This document shows, piece by piece, positions 1 through 5,225 of a stretch of 6,237 nt of DNA (positions are counted from its first letter, which is position 1; each line of letters opens with the position of its first letter). This DNA comes from Lachnoclostridium sp. UBA7215 (GTDB lineage Bacteria; Bacillota; Clostridia; Lachnospirales; Lachnospiraceae), in the NCBI GenBank assembly GCA_002490465.1, contig DKUB01000052.1, positions 1-6,237 of the forward strand. Reading direction: 5' to 3'. Both the position numbers and the translations under genes were made by a program. The notes under the pieces are model-generated. The model ran no database searches. It was given only the letters and a program-made list of their open reading frames with translations, and was not told the DNA's origin.

Positions 1-103
1 TCTTATCCATTTTACACTCTCCTTTAGGTAAGTATATGAAGTGTGTATAAGTATCATATCTAAATGTGCGTACTTAATTTTTTTATATTTGCATTATACA
101 ATC
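1..103 (+). repeat. Promoter-region repeat, copy 1
   Basis: Bases 1-75 align without gaps to 3185-3259, with 9 mismatches in 75 by my count. Similarity continues more weakly, with a small gap, to about base 103 (3286 in copy 2), ending in a shared TTATATTTG and ACAATC. Copy 2 is the promoter region of an intact flavodoxin-fold oxidoreductase gene, so copy 1 is probably the promoter of a second such gene that is no longer here. What now follows is a toxin-antitoxin remnant. The repeat may extend left of the window. Confidence 0.85.
66..102 (+). promoter_or_regulatory. Putative HxlR-box promoter, copy 1
   Basis: The box GTGCGTACTT lies at 66-75 and overlaps a possible -35 TTAATT (74-79). A 17-base spacer leads to a -10 TACAAT (97-102). 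The box-to-hexamer distance is 31 bases, matching the promoters at 3250 and 5731. The first gene downstream is the antitoxin-like ORF at 176, so this promoter may now drive the toxin-antitoxin locus. Regulator binding is inferred from the nearby HxlR gene, not shown. Confidence 0.5.
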
Positions 104-108
104 TAAAT

Positions 109-122
109 ATTGTATTTACAAT
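109..122. promoter_or_regulatory. Short inverted repeat upstream of antitoxin
   Basis: ATTGTA at 109-114 and TACAAT at 117-122 form a perfect 6-base inverted repeat with a 2-base centre. It lies about 55 bases upstream of the antitoxin-like start. Antitoxins commonly bind such palindromes to autoregulate, so an operator is possible. The site is short and AT-rich, and could be chance. Confidence 0.25.
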
Positions 123-175
123 AAAAACTTTGATTTATAAAGTTGCTGACGTCTATCTAATGAGCAGGTGGGGCT

Positions 176-328
176 GTGAAACGAGAAGCGATGTTAAAGC
201 TCAGAGAGGAGTTGCTTGCCGTGGAGGAGGGCAGGATGCATGGAAACAGAGGCTATTCCGTAGATGAAGTTGCATCCATGATGCGTGAGGCAATCAAGGA
301 GGCGTCGGGCTGTGGAGAGACAAAATAA
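176..328 (+). CDS. Small antitoxin-like protein of a ParE-type TA locus
   Basis: This is a 50-residue ORF starting with GTG at 176. An in-frame TGA at 161 blocks extension, and a G-rich stretch (AGGTGGGG, 166-173) lies just before the start. ATG 191 is an alternative start. The protein is mostly charged and helical, with LKLREELLAVEE near residues 7-18 and a GYSVDEVASMMREAIKE tail at 26-42. This resembles short antitoxins paired with RelE/ParE toxins in Clostridia. The antitoxin role rests mainly on context: its 3' end overlaps by 17 bases the start of a ParE-like toxin reading frame, a typical TA arrangement. The toxin is broken, so this gene may be a leftover that still neutralises related toxins elsewhere, or may be non-functional. 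It is too short for confident family assignment from sequence alone. Confidence 0.6.
   Translation: MKREAMLKLREELLAVEEGRMHGNRGYSVDEVASMMREAIKEASGCGETK
296..302 (+). promoter_or_regulatory. Ribosome binding site fixing the toxin start
   Basis: AAGGAGG lies inside the antitoxin-like gene, 9 bases before GTG 312. No other start in this toxin frame has a comparable site, so translation of the toxin remnant most likely began at 312. Confidence 0.65.
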
Positions 329-495
329 GTATAAGGTTATTGTATCAGAACAGGCAAAGCAGATGCTTGTGAACCATGCTGCATTTTTGGCGCAGGCCAG
401 ACCGGATGCGGCGGAACGGCTGGTTGTTTCTTTTGATTGTATATGCCGATTATGTGGTTGACTGCCGACAGGATTACGGCTGGCTTATTCATTAA
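312..495 (+). pseudogene. ParE/RelE-type toxin, internal deletion
   Basis: From GTG 312 the frame reads NKYKVIVSEQAKQML and continues through AAFLAQARPDAAERL to about base 435. This is the N-terminal half of a ParE-like toxin (RelE/ParE fold, an mRNA interferase or gyrase poison). The frame then runs into TGA at 459-461. From about 439 a different frame reads VYADYVVDCRQDYGWLIH and stops at 493-495, which is the expected C-terminus of this toxin family. About 42 N-terminal and 17 C-terminal codons remain of a protein usually near 100 residues. The middle, roughly 120 bases, is gone, and the join near 435-440 is out of frame. The product cannot fold as a toxin. The upstream antitoxin-like ORF overlaps and remains open. 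Family assignment is by recognition of both ends. Confidence 0.75.
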
Positions 496-520
496 CAACA
501 GAATAATACATTGTATTTGA

Positions 521-552
521 AATCGTCACTTTTTCCAAAGGTGGCGATTTTT
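521..552 (+). terminator. Rho-independent terminator of the TA remnant
   Basis: AATCGTCAC (521-529) pairs with GTGGCGATT (541-549), giving 9 pairs including one G-U. The loop is 11 bases and a run of five T follows (548-552). It lies 26 bases after the toxin remnant's final stop and separates it from the sigma-factor operon. Confidence 0.75.
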
Positions 553-563
553 GCGCACTGTTA

Positions 564-589
564 TGAAACCTTTTATTTTTCTGATGTGT
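564..589 (+). promoter_or_regulatory. Putative ECF sigma promoter (autoregulatory)
   Basis: TGAAACC at 564-570 matches the -35 of many Firmicute ECF sigma promoters (TGAAAC type). Counting 16 bases after TGAAAC gives GTGT at 586-589, close to the CGTA/CGTC -10 class. It lies about 50 bases upstream of the ECF sigma gene, consistent with the autoregulation common for this family. The -35 is convincing; the -10 is approximate. Confidence 0.5.
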
Positions 590-637
590 TTTATATAGGA
601 AGGCCTTACAAAAGCAGAAAGGAAGTGGAAACATTAA

Positions 638-1108
638 ATGACCTCGCAGGAATATACCCGTATCGTGCAGCAGTATGCAAATGATCTATACCGGTTAATT
701 CTCAGCTATTGCCGGAATATCCATGATGCGGAAGATCTTCTGCAGAATGTATTTGAGAAATTACTAAAGGAGAGAAAGCATTTTCAGGATGAAGAATATC
801 TGAAACGATGGCTGATTATAGTGGCTGTAAATGAATGCAGGAATCTTTTCCGCTCTGCATGGAGAAAAAAGCTGGTATCTTTTGAAGAGTGGACACCGGA
901 ATCTGCGTGTTTCACACCGGAAGATTCGGAGTTACTTGTAGCTGTCCGGGAATTACCGCCCAAATACAGGATAGTGATTCATTTACATTACTATGCAGGA
1001 TATTCTGAAAAAGAAATTGCAGAAATTTTAAAAATCCCGCTTTCCACAGTGAAAACTCGTGTGAGACGTGGCAAAAAGCGGCTGCGGGAGAGAATGGAGG
1101 AACTATGA
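638..1108 (+). CDS. ECF-type RNA polymerase sigma factor
   Basis: This 156-residue protein is typical in length for an extracytoplasmic-function sigma factor, which directs RNA polymerase to a small stress or signal regulon. Region 2 covers about residues 8-75 and includes the core motif DAEDLLQNVFEKLL, followed by WLIIVAVNECRN. A short linker follows, then region 4 at about 97-153, with LPPKYRIVIHLHYYAGYSEKEIAEIL and the helix-turn-helix end LSTVKTRVRRGKKRL. Start ATG 638 is preceded by AAAGGAAG (618-625) at a rather long spacing of 12 bases. The stop overlaps the next gene as ATGA, so the two are translationally coupled. An ECF-like TGAAAC promoter upstream suggests self-activation held back by the downstream membrane protein. 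The activating signal cannot be read from the sequence. Confidence 0.93.
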   Translation: MTSQEYTRIVQQYANDLYRLILSYCRNIHDAEDLLQNVFEKLLKERKHFQDEEYLKRWLIIVAVNECRNLFRSAWRKKLVSFEEWTPESACFTPEDSELLVAVRELPPKYRIVIHLHYYAGYSEKEIAEILKIPLSTVKTRVRRGKKRLRERMEEL

Positions 1109-1767
1109 AGAATAAATATCAGAGAACATTTGATAAGATACATCTTTCAGAACAATCAAAAAATAAATTGCTGAAACTGATAGACAAGGAGCAGGAAAGT
1201 ATGAAAATAAGTTGGAGAAAAAGTGCAGCAGCGGTTATATGCTGCGTATTATGTGCAGGAATTACCGTATTTGCGGCAGCACGGTTGATTTTTAATGACT
1301 CTTCCGCGCGTCCGGATACATTGACCGCAGATTATGCGGCTGTAGAGCAGGCGCAGCAGGAAACGGGATTGAAATTTAACTGTCCCAAAGTTCTGGGTAA
1401 AGATTATTCATTTATGAATATGAATATCAATGACGGAGAATATTTTGATGAAAACGGAGAATCGCTGGGGACATATTCCGCTGTTTTTATCAGTTATTTA
1501 GATACAAATAAGAACGCGCTGATTTATGAAGTGCGGCCGGAAAACAGTATAGAGCGGGAACAGACAGCCAGTGATCCGCAGACAGCAGAAGTATCTCCCG
1601 GGTATTATGCGGAGACAGAGGAACAGGGGATGGAGCAGACGCTGATTCGTAAGAGTCTGGTATGGTATGCGGATGGAAATCGTTATGAGTTGTCAGGATA
1701 TAATCTGCTGTTGGAAAGCGAAGATATTGCGGCAATGGCGAAAGAGATTATGGAATCAGACAATTAA
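1105..1767 (+). CDS. Membrane-anchored putative anti-sigma factor
   Basis: This 220-residue protein is encoded immediately after the ECF sigma gene with a 4-base ATGA overlap and a GGAGG site at 1096-1100. Residues 1-38 are charged and presumably cytoplasmic, where they would hold the sigma factor. Residues about 41-63 form a single hydrophobic segment (AAAVICCVLCAGITVFAAARLIF). The remaining ~155 residues would lie outside the membrane. Its end, WYADGNRYELSGYNLLLESEDIAAMAKEI, resembles the C-terminus of DUF4367-type domains found on clostridial anti-sigma proteins. No zinc-binding HxxxCxxC motif is visible in the N-terminal part, so it is not a classical ZAS protein. The anti-sigma role is inferred from gene order, topology and coupling. 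The ectodomain would be the sensor, ligand unknown. Confidence 0.75.
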   Translation: MKNKYQRTFDKIHLSEQSKNKLLKLIDKEQESMKISWRKSAAAVICCVLCAGITVFAAARLIFNDSSARPDTLTADYAAVEQAQQETGLKFNCPKVLGKDYSFMNMNINDGEYFDENGESLGTYSAVFISYLDTNKNALIYEVRPENSIEREQTASDPQTAEVSPGYYAETEEQGMEQTLIRKSLVWYADGNRYELSGYNLLLESEDIAAMAKEIMESDN

Positions 1768-1772
1768 AAATA

Positions 1773-1832
1773 ATAGGTGAGGCATTTTTAAGGGCCGCTG
1801 AAGGAAAGGGGCATACAGTCACCCGTTTTGAA
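1773..1832 (+). pseudogene. Scrap of a flavodoxin-family oxidoreductase gene
   Basis: Bases 1791-1831 match 3424-3464, inside the intact oxidoreductase gene, with 3 mismatches in 41 by my count. The same reading frame extends the match leftwards. The scrap reads GEAFLRAAEGKGHTVTRFE against TDAFIRAAEAKGHTVTRFD at residues 22-40 of the intact protein. Stops lie just upstream, the similarity ends abruptly near 1832, and no start or phosphate-binding loop is present. It is therefore a relic of about 20 codons. One nucleotide difference is silent and others give conservative replacements, suggesting an origin in a diverged paralogue rather than a recent copy. Confidence 0.8.
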
Positions 1833-1850
1833 CACAGCGGCTCTATTTTT
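1791..1850 (+). terminator. Long-loop hairpin terminator built on the gene scrap
   Basis: AGGGCCGCTG (1791-1800) pairs with CAGCGGCTCT (1835-1844), 10 pairs with one G-U, across a 34-base loop. A T-rich tract (ATTTTT, 1845-1850) follows. It lies 24 bases after the anti-sigma stop and would end the sigma operon. The left arm and loop derive from the flavodoxin scrap; the right arm is unrelated to that gene. The long loop lowers confidence that it works as a terminator. Confidence 0.5.
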
Positions 1851-1871
1851 GTTGCCTTCTGAAAATTGGAA

Positions 1872-1928
1872 AGTTTTTACGAAATATCAGTAAAAACTAT
1901 TGATTATGAGAAAGTTTTTGGATATACT
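1872..1928 (+). promoter_or_regulatory. Promoter and inverted repeat of the ATPase gene
   Basis: A -35 TTGATT (1900-1905), a 17-base spacer and a -10 TATACT (1923-1928) form a good vegetative promoter about 20 bases before the ATPase start. Immediately upstream is a perfect 9-base inverted repeat: AGTTTTTAC (1872-1880) and GTAAAAACT (1890-1898), separated by 9 bases. A further AGTTTTT (1913-1919) lies within the promoter spacer. This layout fits an operator with a third half-site, although no candidate regulator is adjacent. Confidence 0.6.
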
Positions 1929-1948
1929 AACGGCAAAGGAGGGACGTT

Positions 1949-3148
1949 ATGATTGTAAGACCCCATTATTTAGATTTGCTGAAAACCTACCGTGACGTAC
2001 CACTGGTAAAGATCCTTGCGGGTATTCGTCGCTGCGGTAAATCCACAATTTTAGATATGCTGCAGGATGATTTAATAAAGAGCGGTATTACTGCCGACCA
2101 TATAATCAGTATGTGTTACACTTCGGAAGATTTTGACGACGGCATGACCGACAAAGATATGTATAACGGTATTAAAGAGAAAATAATCGGCCGTGAGCGT
2201 TATTATCTTCTGCTTGACGAAGTGCAGGAAATCACAGGCTGGGAAAAAGCCGTCAACAGTCTTTTGGAAAATGCCAATACAGATATCTATGTGACCGGCT
2301 CCAATTCAAAGCTGATGTCAAGTGAAATATCAACATATCTGACAGGCCGATATATTTCTATTCCTGCGTTTACGCTGTCCTTTGCCGAGTATATGGAGTT
2401 CAAAAAAGCAGGAGGACGCGCGCCGAAAGAGCTGCTTACCGAATACATCCGCATGGGCGGATTTCCTATCGTTGCGCTGAGTCATTTTGATGAGGGTGCA
2501 GCGCATCAGATCGTCGAGGGTATTTACAATTCCGTTATCACCAGCGATATAATAAAATGGCACAATATCACGAATTTTGACCTGTTCAACCGTGTTGTGA
2601 AGTATATCATTGAAAATGTCGGCAAGACCTTTTCCGCTAACGCTATCGTAAAGTTTTTGAAAAGTGAGGGGCGTTCTCTCTCGGTGGAATCGGTATATAA
2701 CTACCTGGAATGGCTGGAGAAGGCTTTTGTGATCTACCGCTGTCAGCGATACGACCTGCAGGGAAAATCTGTGCTGAAAACGCAGGAGAAATTTTATCTG
2801 GCTGACGCTTCTCTGAAATACTGCATGATGGGCTTCAATCCGAAATCCGTTGCCGCAATGCTTGAAAACATCGTGTACTTTGAGCTTCGCAGAAAAGGCT
2901 ATAAGGTGTATATCGGTAAGAACGGAACGAAAGAAATCGACTTTGTGGCGGTCCGGCGTGATGAGCGTATCTATGTGCAGGTATGCCGCAATCTGCCGGA
3001 GGAATCCGACCGCGAGGTTGCCAATCTGCTTGAAATCAAAGACCACTACCCCAAGTATGTAGTAACGCTTGACGAGCTTGCAGCAGGTAATATCAACGGT
3101 GTGAAGATCGTGCATTTGGCGGATTTTTTGTTGAGTGAAAATTATTAA
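1949..3148 (+). CDS. AAA ATPase with DUF4143 domain
   Basis: This 399-residue protein belongs to the large family of archaeal/bacterial ATPases fused to DUF4143. The N-terminal AAA domain has Walker A GIRRCGKST (residues 25-33), Walker B YYLLLDEVQ (85-93, acidic pair D90/E91) and a sensor-like VTGSNS (115-120), followed by the family's LSFAEYMEF (143-151) and GGFP (170-173). The C-terminal part holds a winged-helix-like stretch (SVYNYLEWLEKAFVIYRC) and a DUF4143 end with ENIVYFELRRKGYKVYIG and EIDFVAV...IYVQV (about 306-345). That end resembles a PD-(D/E)XK nuclease fold (E306, D331), with Q344 where active enzymes usually carry a catalytic lysine two residues away. The length is normal and the gene is intact. 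AAAGGAGG (1935-1942) sits 6 bases before ATG 1949. The gene is single, with its own promoter. The biological role of this family is not settled. Confidence 0.92.
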   Translation: MIVRPHYLDLLKTYRDVPLVKILAGIRRCGKSTILDMLQDDLIKSGITADHIISMCYTSEDFDDGMTDKDMYNGIKEKIIGRERYYLLLDEVQEITGWEKAVNSLLENANTDIYVTGSNSKLMSSEISTYLTGRYISIPAFTLSFAEYMEFKKAGGRAPKELLTEYIRMGGFPIVALSHFDEGAAHQIVEGIYNSVITSDIIKWHNITNFDLFNRVVKYIIENVGKTFSANAIVKFLKSEGRSLSVESVYNYLEWLEKAFVIYRCQRYDLQGKSVLKTQEKFYLADASLKYCMMGFNPKSVAAMLENIVYFELRRKGYKVYIGKNGTKEIDFVAVRRDERIYVQVCRNLPEESDREVANLLEIKDHYPKYVVTLDELAAGNINGVKIVHLADFLLSENY

Positions 3149-3184
3149 GCTATGTGCATGAACATTTTTCAGAAGCAATACATC

Positions 3185-3286
3185 TCTTATTCATTTTACA
3201 CTCTCCTTCAGGTAAGTATATGAAGTATATGTAAGTATCGCACTTAAATGTGCGTACTTGTATTCATGTTTATATTTGTTACAATC
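3185..3286 (+). repeat. Promoter-region repeat, copy 2
   Basis: This segment matches bases 1-103, at about 88% over the first 75 positions and more loosely afterwards. It begins about 36 bases after the ATPase stop and runs into the oxidoreductase promoter. Short tandem-like AAGTATATG units (AGTATATGAAGTATATG near 3215-3231) lie within it. Confidence 0.85.
3233..3285 (+). promoter_or_regulatory. Oxidoreductase promoter with HxlR-type operator
   Basis: The box GTGCGTACTT (3250-3259) overlaps a -35 TTGTAT (3258-3263). A 16-base spacer leads to a -10 TACAAT (3280-3285). In this copy the box also forms an inverted repeat with AAGTATCGCAC (3233-3243) around TTAAAT, with one unpaired base. A repressor bound here would block the -35. 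The adjacent HxlR gene and the same box beside that gene's own promoter make HxlR the likely binder. Another TTGACA occurs at 3297-3302 but lacks a convincing -10. Confidence 0.55.
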
Positions 3287-3328
3287 ATCCTATGGATTGA
3301 CATCAGAGTCAGGACGATAAAAAATGCA

Positions 3329-3335
3329 AAAGGAG
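3329..3335 (+). promoter_or_regulatory. Ribosome binding site choosing ATG 3346
   Basis: AAAGGAG ends one base before ATG 3337 but 10 bases before the in-frame ATG 3346. Translation should therefore start at 3346, which also gives the family's usual MSKKIVVITGSPRKNG beginning. Confidence 0.7.
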
Positions 3336-3345
3336 AATGAAACAT

Positions 3346-3891
3346 ATGAGTAAAAAGATTGTTGTGATCACAGGGAGTCCAAGGAAAAACGGAAACAGCT
3401 TTGCCATGACGGATGCGTTCATCAGGGCCGCTGAGGCAAAGGGGCATACAGTCACCCGGTTTGATGCCGCCATGAAAAATGTGGGAGGGTGCCATGCATG
3501 TGAATCCTGCTTCAAGACGGGAAAAGCGTGTTCTTTTGACGATGATTTTAATGCCATCGCCCCGGCCATCCTGGAGGCGGACGCGGTTGTCTTCACGATG
3601 CCGGTTTACTGGTATTCCATCCCGGCGCAGATTAAGGGAGTGATTGACAAACTGTTTTCTTTCTGCGTGGCGGGAAAAGATGTGGCAGGGAAAGAGTGTG
3701 CGTTGATCACCTGCTGTGAAGAGGATGATCTGTCTGTTATGGATGGCGTCCGTATCCCGGTTGAGCGTTCCGCGGCGCTGTTGAAATGGAAGATGGCAGG
3801 TGAGGTGCTTGTCCCGGGGGTTTTGAATGCCGGAGATATTGAAAAAACGGACGGATGCAGCCAGGCGGCTGCGCTGGCAGAAAAAATCTGA
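3346..3891 (+). CDS. Flavodoxin-fold NAD(P)H-dependent oxidoreductase
   Basis: This 181-residue protein of the NADPH-dependent FMN reductase/flavodoxin-like family is predicted to bind FMN and reduce flavin, quinone or other small electron acceptors in the cytoplasm. The N-terminal strand-loop KIVVITGSPRKNGNS (4-18) is the FMN phosphate loop. A cysteine-rich segment C49-x2-C52-x2-C55, with C63 nearby, is typical of the iron-sulfur-flavoprotein-like and oxidoreductase branch. MPVYWYSIPAQIKGVIDK (85-102) is the conserved flavin-ring loop and following helix. The length is normal and the C-terminus (GDIEKTDGC) matches the family. The gene is the first of a former two-gene operon, followed 16 bases after its stop by a truncated paralogue. 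It is probably regulated by the HxlR-type box at 3250. The real substrate cannot be told from sequence; azo, nitro or quinone reduction are the usual candidates. Confidence 0.88.
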   Translation: MSKKIVVITGSPRKNGNSFAMTDAFIRAAEAKGHTVTRFDAAMKNVGGCHACESCFKTGKACSFDDDFNAIAPAILEADAVVFTMPVYWYSIPAQIKGVIDKLFSFCVAGKDVAGKECALITCCEEDDLSVMDGVRIPVERSAALLKWKMAGEVLVPGVLNAGDIEKTDGCSQAAALAEKI

Positions 3892-3907
3892 GAGAAAATG
3901 GAGGAAT

Positions 3908-4327
3908 GATATCCATGGCTGCCTGGGGTGCTTCGGGGGCAGAAGCAGCAGGGAATGTCCCTGCGTCCAGAAGGATGATATGAGTCAGATTTATCCGGCG
4001 GTAAAGGACTGCGATGTTGTTGTGCTTGCCACGCCGCTGTATTACTGGAATATGAGCGGGCAGCTTAGGACGGCGGTTGACCGGCTGTTTGCGCTGGAGG
4101 AAGGGGACGGAAATTACCTCCGGGGAAATGGAAAGGCATCTGCCCTGCTGATGGCGGCGGAAGGCAGCGGCTTTGAGGATGTGGTGCTTTACTATGATCA
4201 TCTGATGGAGCATTTAATATGGAAAAATCTCGGACACGTCCTTGCCGGAGGAAATATGGCAGTGGGTGATATTGAAGGGAAACCGGAACTGAAAGAGGCA
4301 TATGAGCTTGGAAAATCAATAAAGTGA
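3908..4327 (+). pseudogene. Second flavodoxin-family oxidoreductase, 5' truncated
   Basis: The frame opens inside the expected protein at DIHGCLGCFGG and continues through ECPCVQKDDM, VVVLATPLYYWNMSGQLRTAVDRLFAL and LLMAAEGSGFEDVV to TGA at 4325. These are the middle and C-terminal parts of a flavodoxin-like NAD(P)H oxidoreductase. The first 45 or so residues, including the FMN phosphate-binding loop, are missing. A good ribosome site, TGGAGG (3899-3904), sits directly against the truncated body, so a deletion probably removed the start and N-terminal codons and kept the leader. In-frame starts are only ATG 3827, deep in the previous gene, and ATG 3980, preceded by AAGGA. A 115-residue product from 3980 is possible but would lack the cofactor loop. 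The gene was probably co-transcribed with the intact oxidoreductase upstream. Confidence 0.78.
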
Positions 4328-4359
4328 AAAAATGTGGAACCGGAAATGATATCCAGTAT

Positions 4360-4384
4360 GCGGCAGGCCATGTCTGCCGCTTTT
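4360..4384 (+). terminator. Terminator of the oxidoreductase operon
   Basis: GCGGCAG (4360-4366) and CTGCCGC (4374-4380) form a perfect 7-base GC-rich stem with a 7-base loop, followed by TTTT (4381-4384). It lies 32 bases after the truncated gene and touches the stop codon of the convergent GNAT gene. The opposite strand has no T run, so it should act mainly on plus-strand transcripts. Confidence 0.88.
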
Positions 4385-4990
4385 CTAGTGGTTGAAATAC
4401 TTTAACATCTGTACCAGCACATCATTCTCGTGAATATTTCCCTGCTTGTTCCGTTTATCAAAAGTCAGGAATCCGGCAGCAGAATAGAAGTCAAAAAGTT
4501 TTGGCTGATCATTACACTCTATGTATACAGTTTTTCCGCCAATCAGATATTCCACGTCTAATACACGTTGCAGAGCCATAGAAAGCAAGTCAGACCCGGC
4601 AATGCTGAGTGGCAGGTTTGGATTAAAGTTCCTGCCAAGCTGTGCAATCAATGGCATAGACACCATAAAACGCTCTAAGAAATCATCATATTGTGAAAAC
4701 TTCGCAATTTTTTTCTGCAAGGTTTTACTCAGGTGTGTGCCGGCGATTGATACAAATTTATTGGCAAGGGTATAATACCCAACAAAAGCAGAACCGCTTT
4801 CGCATTCCTTGAAAACAAGGAATGTAATGGCAATCCGTTGTCTGGCAAATTCAATAGCCTTATTATGTATAAAATCTTCCACATCAAGATTAAGCGGACA
4901 CATAAAAGTGGAGAGGACTGACTTGCATGAATCCTCCCCATACATTTTCATCATATCCAATATATTTATCTGCTTTATCTGTTGTGTCAT
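4385..4990 (-). CDS. GNAT-family N-acetyltransferase, possible toxin
   Basis: This 201-residue protein has a GNAT acetyl-CoA fold. FLVFKECESGSAFVGYYTLANKFVSI (58-82) looks like the central strands. IAQLGRNFNPN...IAGSDLLSMALQRV (115-143) carries a Q-x-x-G-type acetyl-CoA loop and the following helix. VYIECNDQPKLFDFYSAAGF (155-174) contains the conserved late strand and the FY..xGF end. The start is supported by AGGAG in the preceding gene (5000-5004), and ATGA overlap shows coupling to a 59-residue ORF upstream. GNAT proteins encoded just after a small overlapping gene are often toxins that acetylate aminoacyl-tRNA (TacT/AtaT type), but those usually pair with a ribbon-helix-helix antitoxin, which the partner here does not obviously resemble. 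An ordinary small-molecule or protein acetyltransferase remains possible. No terminator with a T run is seen for this strand. Confidence 0.82.
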   Translation of the reverse strand: MTQQIKQINILDMMKMYGEDSCKSVLSTFMCPLNLDVEDFIHNKAIEFARQRIAITFLVFKECESGSAFVGYYTLANKFVSIAGTHLSKTLQKKIAKFSQYDDFLERFMVSMPLIAQLGRNFNPNLPLSIAGSDLLSMALQRVLDVEYLIGGKTVYIECNDQPKLFDFYSAAGFLTFDKRNKQGNIHENDVLVQMLKYFNH

Positions 4991-5166
4991 TTTACTAAAG
5001 CTCCTAACAGTTTTTTAATATCCTCGCCTTTCACATCTTCGGATTCAACATGGCGTAGAGGGTAATTAGCTGCTGTTTCGGCAGCCTGTTCAAGAACAGT
5101 GATAAATGCTTCAGCTTTTTTTGCGTCATCAATAACGATATTATGAAAAATGCTTTCTGTTGCCAT
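4987..5166 (-). CDS. 59-aa protein coupled to GNAT gene, candidate antitoxin
   Basis: The ORF reads MATESIFHNIVIDDAKKAEAFITVLEQAAE, continues through NYPLRHVESEDVKGEDIKKLLGALVK and ends with TGA overlapping the GNAT start as ATGA. GGGAGGAG (5173-5180) is a strong ribosome site 6 bases before the ATG, and a good promoter lies just upstream, so this is a real gene despite its size. The protein is acidic and mostly helical, with no cysteines, signal peptide or membrane segment. Its N-terminal IFHNIVIDDAKKAEAFITVLEQA pattern, a short beta-strand followed by a helix, is reminiscent of small antitoxin-like proteins found upstream of PIN or GNAT genes in Clostridia. I cannot assign it to a named family. 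Its function as an antitoxin is inferred from operon order and coupling. Confidence 0.78.
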   Translation of the reverse strand: MATESIFHNIVIDDAKKAEAFITVLEQAAETAANYPLRHVESEDVKGEDIKKLLGALVK

Positions 5167-5196
5167 AAGCTCACTCCTCCCATATTCTTAGTGTTA

Positions 5197-5225
5197 TTAT
5201 ACTCATTTGAGAGCTAAATAGCAAT
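5197..5225 (-). promoter_or_regulatory. Promoter of the GNAT/small-ORF operon
   Basis: On the minus strand TTGCTA (5225-5220), a 17-base spacer and a perfect TATAAT (5202-5197) form a vegetative promoter about 30 bases upstream of the small ORF. The spacer holds a small inverted repeat, CTCA-TT-TGAG (5203-5212), which could be an operator but is short. Confidence 0.75.

Noticed and set aside
64..267. 67-residue plus-strand ORF beginning MCVLNFFIF
   Set aside because: It starts inside the promoter repeat, lacks a ribosome site and overlaps the antitoxin-like gene in another frame; the antitoxin frame has the better context.
2330..3178. 282-residue minus-strand ORF opposite the ATPase gene
   Set aside because: It is the antisense shadow of a well-supported DUF4143 ATPase and has no recognisable domain.
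3149..3184. Terminator for the ATPase gene at ATGT...ACATTTTT
   Set aside because: The stem is only four AT-rich pairs; not distinguishable from chance.
3208..3238. Repeated AAGTATATG-like units as a CRISPR-like or iteron array
   Set aside because: There are only two or three imperfect short units with no regular spacers; better explained as part of the promoter repeat.
3297..3319. TTGACA at 3297-3302 as the main oxidoreductase promoter
   Set aside because: No acceptable -10 hexamer lies 16-18 bases downstream; TTGTAT/TACAAT at 3258-3285 is better and is shared with the other two box promoters.
3905..4355. Exact 11-base direct repeat AATGATATCCA at 3905-3915 and 4345-4355 bracketing the truncated oxidoreductase gene
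   Set aside because: A few exact 11-base repeats are expected by chance in a window of this size, and no element structure or second boundary signal supports excision or insertion.
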